Of a stretch of 64,000 nucleotides of DNA, positions 14,850-25,803 are shown piece by piece. Origin of the DNA: Crotophaga sulcirostris. Taxonomy: Eukaryota; Chordata; Aves; Cuculiformes; Crotophagidae. The notes under the pieces are model-generated. The model saw nothing but the letters and a program-made list of their open reading frames with translations. It was not told where the DNA came from and ran no database searches. How positions within the stretch are numbered: the stretch's first letter is position 1; every line of letters begins with the position of its first letter. The stretch spans positions 186,001 through 250,000 of the forward strand of contig VYZB01000389.1 in NCBI GenBank assembly GCA_013397455.1. The letters run 5' to 3'. The translations under genes were made by a program, and so were the position numbers.

Positions 14850-15082
14850 CTCTTGGACTGTTAAGAGAGGCCTCGGATGCCTTTCCGCCATCTCCACAGT
14901 GACTCTGGTCAAATGGAAGGCACTGATCACCTGTTCCTGCAACCACATCTGCGTTTTTGGCCAGATCCTTTGTTTCAACAAGAGATTTTGCTTTGTAGAC
15001 TTTCCTGGTGTTGGTATCTGATAAGTAAAGGGATTCTGATACTGGATCAACGGCCAAGTAATATTTATGTGCAGGGCTTGTA
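14850..15082 (-). CDS. TENM1: TENM1 exon: NHL blades
   Basis: This 233-nt exon (phase 2 in, phase 1 out) encodes [13 protein letters not shown] and the blade [16 protein letters not shown]. It continues [23 protein letters not shown] and ends L-N-S-P-R. The L-Y-x-x-D-T-x-x-x-(K/R)-V pattern is a canonical NHL strand. The F-D-Q-S-H-C form of the loop, with H rather than R before Cys, agrees with TENM1 rather than the other paralogues as I remember them. The acceptor is tgtttcag and the donor gtaaga. Confidence 0.95.
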
Positions 15083-16172
15083 CTGAAACAGAAGAGAAGA
15101 GCGTCAAGGTTAAAATGTTTTTCTTTTTAATCTCTGTTCATGGTAGCATAACACCTCTGGAAACATATGTTCAACGATTTGGAGGTGACAGAGGCATAAG
15201 AGAGACCAGCTTTAATATAGCTCATGCAAGCACTGCTGTTGAGAAGAAGAAACCAAAACTAGCAGCAGAGCCTGACCAGCCAGCTGTGTACCAGGTGGCG
15301 AGCTTATGCAGCAAGTAGTATTGGTGGGGTTAGTCTGTCCACTAGTACCAAGCCACCCAGTACAAAGCTAACTGCAGTGAATTCAGCTTAATTCTAATTA
15401 TTACTATCAACAGCAAGGTCTTTCTTCTATACCTGCTAAGTCCTAGTACACTTGGCACTGAAAACAAATCTACGACTTGCAGCAAAGCAAATCACAGACT
15501 GCTCTGCATGTACATGAGTACCCACTCTTGGTTATTTTTATCTGTTTCTAAACCTTAGGAAATATGAAGGTGTGAAATATGGTGCCTTAATTCATGCCGA
15601 CTGTATTGTCAGGAGCAAGGCAGAAGGCCAAGTACTGGCAGTGCAACTAGGCGTGAATTAATACACCATAATTCATGCACTGAAGTGCCTTATTGAGATT
15701 ATACAATGTTATTAAAAAATATTTACATATGTTAATTAAATGGTGAGGATCATAAATTCCAGTCAAAGAACTGGGCAGTATCTTATTTACCAATACGACT
15801 TTTGGTTTCTTTTTGAGTGCAAAATTACTTCCTAGTTTGAGGGAGCTGTTTTAAGTAGATAGCACACAAAGCCAGTGTCACGAGCCTGGTAAGACTGCAG
15901 TGTAGTCCCAATTATTTAACAAAATCCAAATCCAGGTAGGTATAGATCCTTAAACCACATAGTTGGTTACTGAGAGACAGGCACAGTGGTGGCCAATGCC
16001 TGGCAGAGTGTCTGGGGCTCAGACAGTATTTTTACCACTGCTACATTGCTCTAGTGGGAGAAGGAGATCTCTGGCAGACACTGGGCAAGACGTTGACCTG
16101 CCCACATTCCCTGTAATTCTACATGGTACTGTCCTATCTGCTCTGCAGGTTAAAAAGATTGTCAAATTTCTG

Positions 16173-16460
16173 TTTTTTTTTTTTTTTTTTTTTTGTTAGA
16201 GACATTTTATTAACACTGTTACAATCAACTAACACTTAAGATTATGGAAATGAGTTATTTCTCTCGGCTTTGTCTGTTCTGTTTGTGGTGGGTTTGACAA
16301 TGCTTGGTGTACAGCTCCTTCTGCAGGGGTGGGTTTTCGTGCCCATAACAAAACAGGAGAGGAAGAATCCCGATAAAGTAGAACTGAAGAACTGGTAGAG
16401 GCTCCAGGACAGATAGGTAATGTCTGAGATGACAGTGACTTATTTTACTGATTCCATTTC
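16173..16460 (-). pseudogene. Candidate processed retrocopy with poly(A) tail
   Basis: On the minus strand the sequence ends in an uninterrupted run of 22 A (16173-16194). An AATAAA (16206-16211) lies 11 nt upstream, the arrangement of a reverse-transcribed polyadenylated mRNA. Upstream is a stretch, GC-richer than its surroundings, that stays open in the minus frame ending at a TAA near 16251 (...Q-S-R-E-K-stop). I do not recognise the source gene. I could not find a convincing target-site duplication, and the 5' limit given is a guess. The alternative is a chance A-run next to an AATAAA in AT-rich DNA. Confidence 0.45.
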
Positions 16461-17608
16461 AGGTTGATGGTTACTCTTTAAATATGAAGTTTTTGTTTGG
16501 CTGAGGCAGATAATAAGCTTTATTAATCATCTATTAGACAGTCCTACCTTACTGAGCAATGTAGTAAAACAATGTAAAAATTACTTAACAATATCTTTTA
16601 TTTTAGCAATCTACTGAGTACTCAATATATTACTAAGGAACTTCTAATAAATGATCAGCTGAAATCTTATTTCCATTTATAAGTGATAAGGCTAACATCG
16701 TGCCATGAGAAATGTGATAGAGCTTGAGCCTATTTGTCTCAGTTCTCATTCTCAGACCTAAAAGGGATAGAAAATACTCGGCATCTGTGAGGATTGGACC
16801 ACAAGGTAGACTGGTATAATGCTGACCTTAGTCATAAACATCTATAAAAGACAGAAAGGGGAAATACAAGGAGAGGTATTCCTCCACTCAGGGAACAGAT
16901 GTGAAACCCAGTCTAAAGAAACACAGGGAATGATAGGACAGTGGTATGATGAAAGATGAGTAAGAGGATGAGCTAAAGGCAATTAATACCATATTATATA
17001 TGCCCAGTATTATAAAATTTTATTTGTTGGAAACATTAAGAATAATTCGTGCTCTCTGGATTGAGCTCAGAAGAGACTGGTCAGCCTAATGATGACTTTT
17101 AAATAAAATACTTCTGTGGGAAAAGTTGGAAGGAGAATTCTAGATGTTCAAGAAACATCTTGTTCATTATGCAGAAACTGGGGTCATTATATACCCTCCT
17201 TGTAGACACATTTTCTGTCATCCTTGTCATTTCAATTAATAGACCAGCTGTTAGACAGAAAACTCTTAACATTTGTGCTTAAACCCTTGCATACTAAAAG
17301 GTTTAATATTAGTAAAAAATGAAACAAAATCAGACACTCGCTGTCTTTGCAGAAGTTTGCAATCAAACATAAATCCGAGTTTATTATAAATTAGCCTATT
17401 AAAAACTATACCAAGTAGACTAGGATTTACAATGAATCTCTACAGAAAAAGTTATCACTATCCTCTAGGAATTTTTTTCCTTGTAATCTCAAGGCCTAGT
17501 TTCTGTCTTGATGACAAGGAAAATAAATGGGCTAAGTTGTTTTTAAACAGTTAAAAGTAAGATCAGTGTCCTTCTCTGTTTAATAGGGCTGGGTACTTGC
17601 ACTAAAAA

Positions 17609-17842
17609 ATAGGAAAAAGTTAGGAAAAAGTTCTTCACTGAAAGGGTGACTGGCCATTGGAATGTGTTGCCCAGGGAGGTGGTGGAGTCGCCAACCCTGG
17701 AGGTGTTTAAGAGGAGACTGGATGAGGCACTCAGTGCCGTGGTTTAGATGATGGGTTGGTGTTAGTGTTGGGTTATAGGTTGGACTCGATGATCTCAGAG
17801 GTCCTTTCCAACCTTGTAATACTGTGATATTGTGATACTGTG
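17609..17842 (+). mobile_element. CR1 LINE 3' end, TACTGTGA subfamily
   Basis: It runs from a gttcttcactgaaagggtg segment through cccagggaggtggtggagtc and gttggactcgatgatctcag to a tail of TACTGTGA/TATTGTGA units. It lies only about 140 bp before a second, differently tailed CR1. Confidence 0.9.
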
Positions 17843-17978
17843 ATAACCTTGCACTTACCAACTGGAAGGTTTTTTTTGTTTTTAAATTTTCACTGTAAAA
17901 CCTAAGGTGTAACATCATCTCTAGATAAGCTAGCAAATAATCTATACTATTTAATAGCATTCTTGTGACTCGCACCTC

Positions 17979-18476
17979 AAGTCCAGTGTTCAGTTTTGGG
18001 TCCCTCACTACAAGAAGGACTTTGAGGGGCTGGAGTGCCTCCAGAGAAGGGGAATGAGGCTGGGGAAGGAGCTGGAGAACAAGTCTTACAAGGAATGGCT
18101 GAGGGAACTGGGGCATGTTTAGCCTAAGGAAGAGGAGGCTGAGGGGACGTCTCATCACTGTCTACAACTGCCTGAAAGGAGGTTGTAGAGAGGTGAGTGT
18201 TGGTCTCTTCTCCCAAGTGACAGGTGATAGGACAAGGGGAGATGGCCACAAGTTGCTCCAGGGGAGGCTCAGACTAGACGTTAGGAAAATTTCTTTACTG
18301 AAAGGGTGGTCAGGCAGTGGCACAGTTGCCCAGAGAGGTGGTTGAGTCACCATCCCTGGACGTGTTTAAAAGATGGGTAGATGAGTTCCTCAGGGATCTG
18401 GTTTAGTAAGTGGACAGGTATGGCTGGACTCGATGATCTCAAAGGTCTTTTCCAACCAGAGGATTCTATGATTCTA
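17979..18476 (+). mobile_element. CR1 LINE 3' end, ATTCTATGA subfamily, longest copy here
   Basis: About 0.5 kb is present. It begins near cagttttgggtccctcacta, continues through the tgagggaactggggcatgtt and gaagaggaggctgaggggac segments, and ends with aaggtcttttccaaccagag and gattctatgattct. These are standard avian CR1 3' landmarks. The long minus-strand open frame over its 5' part (17580-18158) is antisense to the element and not a gene. Confidence 0.92.
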
Positions 18477-19286
18477 AAGCAAGTAATTCCAATCAGTACT
18501 CTCATCCTGCAAACATAGGTTTAGTCCACACTCCATTCTTAATAGCTTAGGTTGTTCTACTGCTGGTTTATTTATCTCTTTTAAGTACTGAATTGCAAGG
18601 AAGTTTGTTTCTAAGGATATAGAGTGCCTTGCTATCTCTTTTTAGCCTGCAAAGTAGTTTCTGCAGCTGGATTGTTACAACCAACTCCCTCAGCCAATTC
18701 CCACGCTGTCTGTTTCAGAAGCCTCATGCGCAATGTTCACTCTTTTAAAGAAATCCCTACACTGCAATACCAAAATGCTAACTGGAAAGTGGGGAAGCCA
18801 TTTGCTTTTGCTTTAGTTGGATAAGCAAGGACTGAACTATGACACAACATCCTCAATTCTGGGGCCTGCTGTGCATCTTCTGTAACTGTGGCAGATTTTG
18901 AAGTTCGTAGCATCCTCTTGTGTGACTCTGAAGTCTTTTTTATTATTTCTTTGCTGCTAAAACTCCAGTTTTCTTGTCTGCCTGTATCCACGATAATTCA
19001 AGCCCTATGTGAAATGCACACAACAGCTATGAAATGCATTCCCAGCTTCTCGATTTAAACCTCTCCACCTCTACTTGATAATCAGCAAACTGATTTTTAG
19101 AGGGAGACTTCATTCCTTCAAAGGGAACAAATCAAACCTACTTTACTATAAACAAAGATGAATTTGATTAACATTTGTATTTATTAAATTCAGAGTGTTT
19201 CTCTATATCCAGAGTTCTAAAAGGCCTTTTATAAGACTGTTTCCTCAAATGTCATTCACATATTACTGTTACTGTATTTTACTTAC

Positions 19287-19307
19287 CTGTGTCTTGTGTC
19301 TCTATTC
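19287..19307 (-). CDS. TENM1: TENM1 21-nt microexon, NHL propeller splice insert
   Basis: This is a 21-nt phase 2-2 cassette exon. Joined to AG from the upstream exon it gives R-N-R-D-T-R-H, and its last two bases plus T from the next exon give Ser. Inclusion therefore reads L-E-L-R-N-R-D-T-R-H-S-T-S-P and skipping reads L-E-L-S-T-S-P, a clean seven-residue difference. Human TENM1, as I remember it, has N-R-D-T-R-H-S here, and other teneurins have related inserts (site B). That match supports both the exon and the paralogue call. The donor is a perfect gtaagt. The acceptor is catgctag, with its pyrimidine tract lying unusually far upstream. Neuron-biased use is inferred from the family. Confidence 0.9.
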
Positions 19308-19356
19308 CTAGCATGACAGATTGTTTCGGGTTTGAAAAAAAGAAAAAGATAAGAAA
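19308..19356 (-). promoter_or_regulatory. Microexon 3' splice region with displaced pyrimidine tract and UGC
   Basis: On the minus strand a long pyrimidine tract (19334-19356) ends about 27 nt before the 21-nt exon. The intervening bases are purine-rich and finish ...gtcatgctag. The UGC at 19311-19313 lies two bases before the AG. UGC close to the acceptor, with a displaced tract, is the described signature of SRRM4/nSR100-dependent neuronal microexons. The sequence layout is seen directly; the regulator is inferred. Confidence 0.55.
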
Positions 19357-20199
19357 TGTTAGCCATCAACAAAACTGTATTCTCTGCCTAACTGGTCACA
19401 GCACTGTACCCATACAACAAAATCTGTTTATCCCTTTACTCGGTATTATTTTTCTCTCAAACTGCTTCCATTCCACTGTCTGCACATTGTCAGGTTAATC
19501 CTGAACAATTGGCACATGACACCATCACCAGCAATGATAGCTGGCTGGAGATTCATGGGTGTTAAGTAAGAGAAATTTAGTGTACCAGAGTCTGAACTCT
19601 CTCCTGCCTTCCTGTCCGGCCCTGAAACGGATTGAAGCTGGAGCCATAATTCCAGGGGAGCCATTAATGGTGGCACAGGCCCTGCCTGAGACATCTCAGT
19701 CTGCAACGCCAGGTCTGCTCTTGCCTCTTTAAACTCAGGTCATATCCTTTGTTACAGACAAGGAACAATTTAATTTTAATAAACATGCTAAGTCTGTCTT
19801 CAGCCATAATGCTATGATCTGACATATACTGCACAGATTTGCTACTGAAATATGGGGTTTTCTTCAAAAACACACTTCATGGAATATTTTACCCTTTTTG
19901 AGAAAACTTCTGAAATATCTCACAGGAAGAAGAATTAGCTCTGTTATTTCTGCACTGTGTAGAAGTTCATTACACAAAGCCTGTTCTAAAGGTCACTTAA
20001 GATGCTCTTTTTAACTGATGACTTCAAAATAAGTTTAAGTTTTCTGAATAGTTTGCTTGGCAGTCCATGAGACATGCTCACAAGGTAACAAAGTGAGACA
20101 GCTGAAAACACAACTGAAAAAAGGCTCACTGTAGTTTTTACAGGCACACCACAGCCAGGATAATGAACGCTAGCCAGAGAAAGCTAGTTATTTTTTTAC
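19308..20199 (-). other. TENM1: TENM1 intron before the 21-nt microexon
   Basis: This phase-2 intron is about 0.9 kb long. Its 3' end carries the displaced pyrimidine tract and the UGC motif annotated separately. The rest shows no repeat or gene. Confidence 0.85.
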
Positions 20200-20449
20200 C
20201 TTAGTTCTAATATACCAATTGAGTTTCCAGAGGGAAAGATTCGTCTGACAAAGTTGAAGTCACCAATATACACGCTGCCATCAGGCCCCGAAGCAAGAGC
20301 AATCGGGGCAAAGAGTTTGCTGTTGAGCGCGAGGCCGTTGCAGTTGGAGCAAGAGACACTTCTCTGGTGTCCGTTGCCCATCACTGTTGAGATGACTGGT
20401 GGCTGCTGGGAAATGAACATGTTTTCACCATTTCCTTTGTGTACAATTC
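20200..20449 (-). CDS. TENM1: TENM1 exon: start of NHL beta-propeller
   Basis: This 250-nt exon (phase 1 in, phase 2 out) encodes [11 protein letters not shown], then S-C-S-N-C-N-G-L-A and the first clear NHL blade: [19 protein letters not shown] followed by [11 protein letters not shown]. In teneurins the NHL propeller mediates homophilic recognition. The acceptor is ccccttag. The donor is gtaaaa, an A-run that departs from consensus at position +5. The exon ends with the first two bases (AG) of a codon. That codon is finished either by the 21-nt microexon (giving Arg) or by the next large exon (giving Ser). Confidence 0.95.
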
Positions 20450-23400
20450 CTAAGGGGAACAGGGGTAAGAAAATAGAGACAAAGAATGCAAGTAGAGAGC
20501 ATTTAGACTATTCCACAGTTTGGGATCGTGCAGTCCTCTAGAAAATCAGATTACCAAAACAGCAACAAGAATCAGATCTTTCAAAGACTGCCACAGGGTT
20601 CCACTAATCTCTTCCAATTCTGTTCAGTCCCACGCTTCACCATCACCATTTTGTCGATTAGTCGTTAGTGGCTATTTTAAAAGCCAACATCATGAGAACT
20701 CATGGTTGGTTAATGCTCTAACAAATTGACTGTTAATTGCAGTGCTATGTGATTTCTTAGGGATTGCTACTTTAATATTCATTTTATTCATAAATTTTAT
20801 TAGGTAGCAGAGGAATTTCTTAGGCAGCTTGAATATTTAATTAAAGGAGATTAATAGCAGAACTAGTATGCATTTTTCACAAAGAGCACTGAGTGGCAGT
20901 ACAAAATCAATATTCAAATTTAAATGCGAGTTCTTCATAGTATATAAAAATGGTGCCAAGTGCAGCAAAGCCAGGTTAAGTCAAGTAGTAATTCTGAGAC
21001 ACAAATGAATTTCGTACCAGCAAGAATATATTAGCTACTGCTATCAAGTTTAACACAACTTTCCAGTGTATTGGTATTTCAGCACTGCTCTGCAGCATAC
21101 ATTGTTGAAAGTCTTCCCAGTTACTAGTTGGTGATACCAGAACCAGTACAAATGGGTATTTTATCAAGCTGATAGCTGTAGATTTGATTTTAAATAACAA
21201 TGTGGTAATATATTTAAGAAGTACTTTTAAAATTACATGTTACTGTGAGATTTTGGCTATTTCTGAGTGGAGGATTGGTATTCTCTTAGACCACATTCCA
21301 AAATATCTTACTTCCCTTGGAGTTAGTCAGACAAGTGGCACAATTAAAGGAATAAACACAAGGGAATAACTTTCTGGAGGACTTTCACACTAAGAAGTGA
21401 GCATATTCTAGATACTGCAGGAAGTACATTGAGATACGTCCCAAAGAAAGGCAAATGTATTTATGTACTGTCTCTACCAACTTTTGTTAAACTATTTCTT
21501 TGTGGCTTTCAGGTAAGTCTGAAGCTAACGTTGCTTTAGAAATTACTGAGTGTTGCTATTGCTATTTTGAAGGGGATTATATTTTTGAAAAAATATTTCT
21601 GAACAGTAGAGGAGAGAATACATGTATTTATCTACATGTTTGCTTAAAAAAGGTATCTTGGAAATATGCCAGTAAAATTAGTGGCAATATCCTCCCTTAC
21701 ACACCGGATAAAAATGCTACTAAATGAAGATGCTGCCCTTTGCTTGAAATTAACAATGAAAAGGTAGTATTTCAACTGCCTTGTACAAATGCCAGTAAAT
21801 AATTAGGGCTCTGGAGAATATGTTTTGCTGTCAATAAAGGTAAGCATGTGCTTAATTTCAGGCTTTTGAGCTGCCACTTTAATTTTAATCGGTGCTGTAT
21901 TGCACTGGGGCTGAAATTACCGTAAAGTGTCAAGTCCCAGTAAAATTACTCCTCCTTCACCCAGATAAATAAAAATGGAATCAATACACTTGCCCATCAG
22001 AAGAAAAATCTAATTCAAAGAACACTAAAAAATCGGTTAATAGCATGTTCATTTGTATTCATGAGATATAGGTATCTTTAAAAGGACTCTGTACAGGAAC
22101 TAGTATTTATGGTACGTGTTCTCTTCTTGATTATGAGAAATGCCCTGAAGATCTTCCAAACTGACCTTTGTGCTAGAAAACATTAAACTCTAATCATGTA
22201 ATGAATTAGAAGTGACCAAACCTCTAAACTGAAGGGGGAGGAAAAGTGGGAAAAGAATAGTTGCCCTGCTAGGTGTGCACTAGCCATGGTACAGTCATTG
22301 TTTTTCTGCTCGTTACTGCTTTTCTATTGCCTACATTTGAACCAGGTGTGCGTGCTCAAAGCCTATCATAATCAGGAGGAACATCTCAGATATCGCTGGG
22401 CTTTGTCATCCTCACTGGAGATGTTATCACATGGAAATCATAAACAGAAGATTTAAAGTCAGACTTGCTTATGCCCTCCCTTCCCCAGACTGTATCTCTG
22501 TAAGTAATGGATGGAGATGTTTAGCAGCTTCCCCCCAACTCCAGCCTTGATCATGCCCAGTGCAGTGGGAACAGGAGAGGAGGAGGAACAGGTATAAGAA
22601 GCTGCACATTCCTCATCCTTGTTATGGGGCTGGGGCAGCAGGCACAACCTGGATGATGTGGCTGACAGGTCAGCGCTCTCTCGTGTTCTCAGCCACACAG
22701 CTGAGACAGGGCCAGGATGCATTTTGTCACCACCTTTCTGTGCTCAGGAAAGCAATGGTTTAGCCCCGTTCAGATTATAATTGCATGCTTTACAAAATCT
22801 CAGAACACGTTAGTGCCTATGGGCTGAATTATGGTAGTAACCACTGCAGTTAGCAGACAGTCATATAAATTGGAGTTACTGCCAGCAATTTAATCTTGAA
22901 ATTAAACTATGCAAGTGGTAAATTGGCACTAAGGAGTAGACTATGGGGCTCACAGTTGGGGGCTGAGCTGACTGAGGTCAGATTTCTCTTTGTGTTAAAT
23001 GTCAATAGCTGGCATTTAAAAGAGACAATCTATACAAACCAATAAGACAGGGTATGAAAGAATCACTGTTGGAAATGTCAAACTATTTTAAATCAAAACA
23101 GAAATCCAGATAATTTACAAACTAAAGCTGACCTTTTGTATTTGGAATATTTATACTGTAGCTGCACATTCAACAACAGAACTTGTAAAAACCTGACAGC
23201 CGTACATCTGTGCATGAATCTTCATTAACAGAAGTTTGGAGATGGAAATAGATTTTAGTGGATAGACTCTCAGCTGCAGCAAATCGAGAGAACTTTACTG
23301 AATCCAATGCTCTGCTGATTTATAAGTGCTGAAATCTGACCTCAAGTTTCTCTTCCTCTGGACAGTGAGATGTCTGTTTATTGGCAAACCCATATTTTTC

Positions 23401-24233
23401 TAGTTACCATAATTTATCTACAAGTATTGTTTTAATAATTTAATCTCACTAGTTCCTGATTATAGATGTTAAGAGAGGAAAAGAAAAAACCTCCAGGAAC
23501 AAAACAAAAGCAATAAGAAAACAGATTCCAGTCTCCATGTTTGAAAAAATCTCTGCGCAGGGCTAATGCCATGACAACAAAAGCATTTACAGTTTAATGC
23601 TTCAAAAGGTTCTGGATTGCTTGCCCTGAAGAGTAAGTTACTGTGCCTCTCCACAGAGTAGGCAGCCACGAAAGCTTCAGCACACCAGACTGGCAGAAGC
23701 AATCCAGAACCTTTTGAAGCATTGGAGTAAAACTGTAAATGCTTTTGATGTCATAGCATTAACTCTGGAAGGGATTAACATTTGGAAGTGGTACCTTGGA
23801 CTCAGCCGCTCTGTTTGCATGCACTATTTCTCTCCCCGATGCAGTGATGCTACTGACTGATGTGAGTCACAGGATGAATTAGGTGTGTAGACACTTCACT
23901 GAGAATATAACATACCCTAAACTGACCTAAAATGTGATACTTCTATACCAAGAGGGTGAGAAGGAACCTAAATTGGTTTGCCCTCTTCCTATCCAAATGA
24001 CCATGATGTGTTAGCTATTGCAGGAGCCAACGATATTAATATTTAATATCTGGGAGCCAGAACATTAAAAATATCCTTTCAGATAGCATTTACAGTTCAG
24101 TTCTCAATAAATGAGGGTGCACATTCAAAGAGGATTACACATTAGGAAGTGTAACACTTAAAATCTGAACAATTAATTCCTTTAAAATCTGTATTCTTCT
24201 TCTGCGTGGCCAGTTAATACAGGAAGGACTTAC
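20450..24233 (-). other. TENM1: TENM1 intron, about 3.8 kb
   Basis: This phase-1 intron is notable for the large inverted repeat at 23565-23760. No CR1 is recognised. No second gene is seen. Confidence 0.85.
23565..23760. repeat. Inverted repeat with about 56-62 bp arms
   Basis: The left arm (23565-23620) and right arm (23699-23760) are reverse complements. They differ at two bases and by a six-base insertion in the right arm. A 78-bp non-symmetric spacer separates them. Transcribed in the TENM1 pre-mRNA, it would fold into a long near-perfect stem. It is not a CR1 and matches nothing else in the window. Confidence 0.9.
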
Positions 24234-24377
24234 CACTTTGTGGATTTAATACATGGTGTTTGTTTATAGACCAGCCTCCTAGATTTGAAGCATCCATTTC
24301 AAAGCCTTGAAGGATTACTGTTCTCTTCTCCCACAGAACAAAATCAGGACATGTTTCATATTCATATCCCACCGACA
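24234..24377 (-). CDS. TENM1: TENM1 exon: FN-plug to propeller
   Basis: This 144-nt exon, phase 1-1, reads [19 protein letters not shown] and then [17 protein letters not shown] to N-P-Q-S-G. The Y-E-Y-E-x-C-P-D and L-G-G-W-(S/T) motifs are invariant landmarks of the teneurin head just before the NHL repeats. The acceptor is gtttgcag and the donor gtaagt. The exon is phase-symmetric, so its loss would be in frame, but removing 48 residues of a packed domain is unlikely to give a folded protein. Confidence 0.95.
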
Positions 24378-25499
24378 CTGCAAACAAATAATTAAACATC
24401 TATCAGTCTGCTTTCTCCTCTGTGAGCTGCTGGGTAATTTTTCATTCCAGGTTTTGATATTCATCTGTCAAGTAATGATGCCATTAATTTTCCTCTGCCT
24501 GATTGCCATTGTTGAATGGCATTTTTTTAAAAGAAGGGCTTTAAGAGATTAGTATGTTATTACAGCTATAGTTAATACTGTTTCAAAGCAGAAAATTTTC
24601 TGTTGTATCAGTTATGGATTTCTTAAGAGTATAAATCTCCTCCAATGACTCCTGACTTGCTTATTTATTGCATTTTCTGCTAATTACCTGAATAATGGCT
24701 TCAACAGAAAAAAATCCATGTTAAACCAAACTAGTTTTAATTTGTTTGCTAATCATAAAAGCAGTAGTTAGGCAGAAATTAATTGCCATGCTGAAAATTT
24801 CTAGAAATAAACACTTATCTGAACAGGATTGCACATCACACGGGTCCCTTCTACAGCTGGCCAAAATACCTGCTGAAAATCCTTCAATTAAGGATGGTGG
24901 CTTTCAGGGGTGCTTAAACTGACCAAAAATCCCCTTTCCTTCAGTAAAACAAAAAAACCTTCAGAATTTAATTTTGGTATTTCTAATACACCACTTTTTT
25001 TTTTTTTAAATTTATTTATCTCCTCCAGTTAAACTTTTTAGGTTTCACTGCAACTCAATCATAGAGGTAGAATGTTACTTTGACATCAAGCCTCCAAATC
25101 TCATCTAGGAAATATTGAGATGCTTCAACCTTTCCAAAATAAAAATGGTTTTAAAAATATTTTAATATACAAAATTAAAAAAAATATTTTAAAAAACAGT
25201 TTTCTGACATTTCCAATATTTTCTTCTCACTTTTTCTATGTAGCAGCTTTAGGTACATTTTACTTGAATCATAAATAGTTTTGATACCCCTTAAATTCCG
25301 TTACTGGATGCAATCAAAATATTTTGACCAACTACAGCAGGGAGTATTTGTGTAAGATGAATGTTTTATGCTAAACTGAAAGCTGTTCCTTACAGCAACT
25401 TTACTTTGAGCTGCTTCATCATTTTAGCAGAAAGAACCTGTTTGTGCAGCTGAACTCCATCCTGTAAAAATCACATCTCCTTAAGCACTGTAGTCAGGC

Positions 25500-25803
25500 A
25501 AGGGTTGGTCTCTTCTCTCAGGTGACCAGTGACAGAACTAGAGGACATGGACTCAGGCTTTGTCAGGAAAAGTTTAGGCTTGATATTAGGAAAAAGTTCT
25601 TCCCTGAAAGGGTGATTGGCCATTGGAATGTGCTGCCTGTGGAGGTGGTGGAGTCGCCAACCCTGGAAGTGTTCAAGAGGAGATTGGCTGAGGCACTCAG
25701 TGCCATGGTTTAGATGATGGGTTGGTGTTGGTGTTGGGTTCTAGGTTGGACTCGATGATCTCAGAGGTCCTTTCCAAACTTGTGATACTGTGATACTGTG
25801 ATG
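25500..25803 (+). mobile_element. CR1 LINE 3' end, TACTGTGA subfamily
   Basis: It starts near agggttggtctcttctctca, then has the shared aagtttaggcttgatattag and gaaagggtgattggccattg segments, and ends in TGATACTGTGAT units. It closely resembles the copy at 31335-31600. Confidence 0.9.

Larger units (their letters stand above)
15083..19286 (-). other. TENM1: TENM1 intron after the 21-nt microexon
   Basis: This phase-2 intron is about 4.2 kb long. It carries a poly(A)-tailed retrocopy-like segment (16173-16460) and two adjacent plus-strand CR1 copies (17609-17842 and 17979-18476). Confidence 0.85.

Noticed and set aside
17580..18158. 192-codon minus-strand open frame
   Set aside because: It is antisense to two CR1 fragments, and similar frames recur at other CR1 copies.
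24995..25012. T-run with an AATAAA-like motif on the minus strand
   Set aside because: The surroundings are uniformly AT-rich (aaatttatttat), so the motif is expected by chance.
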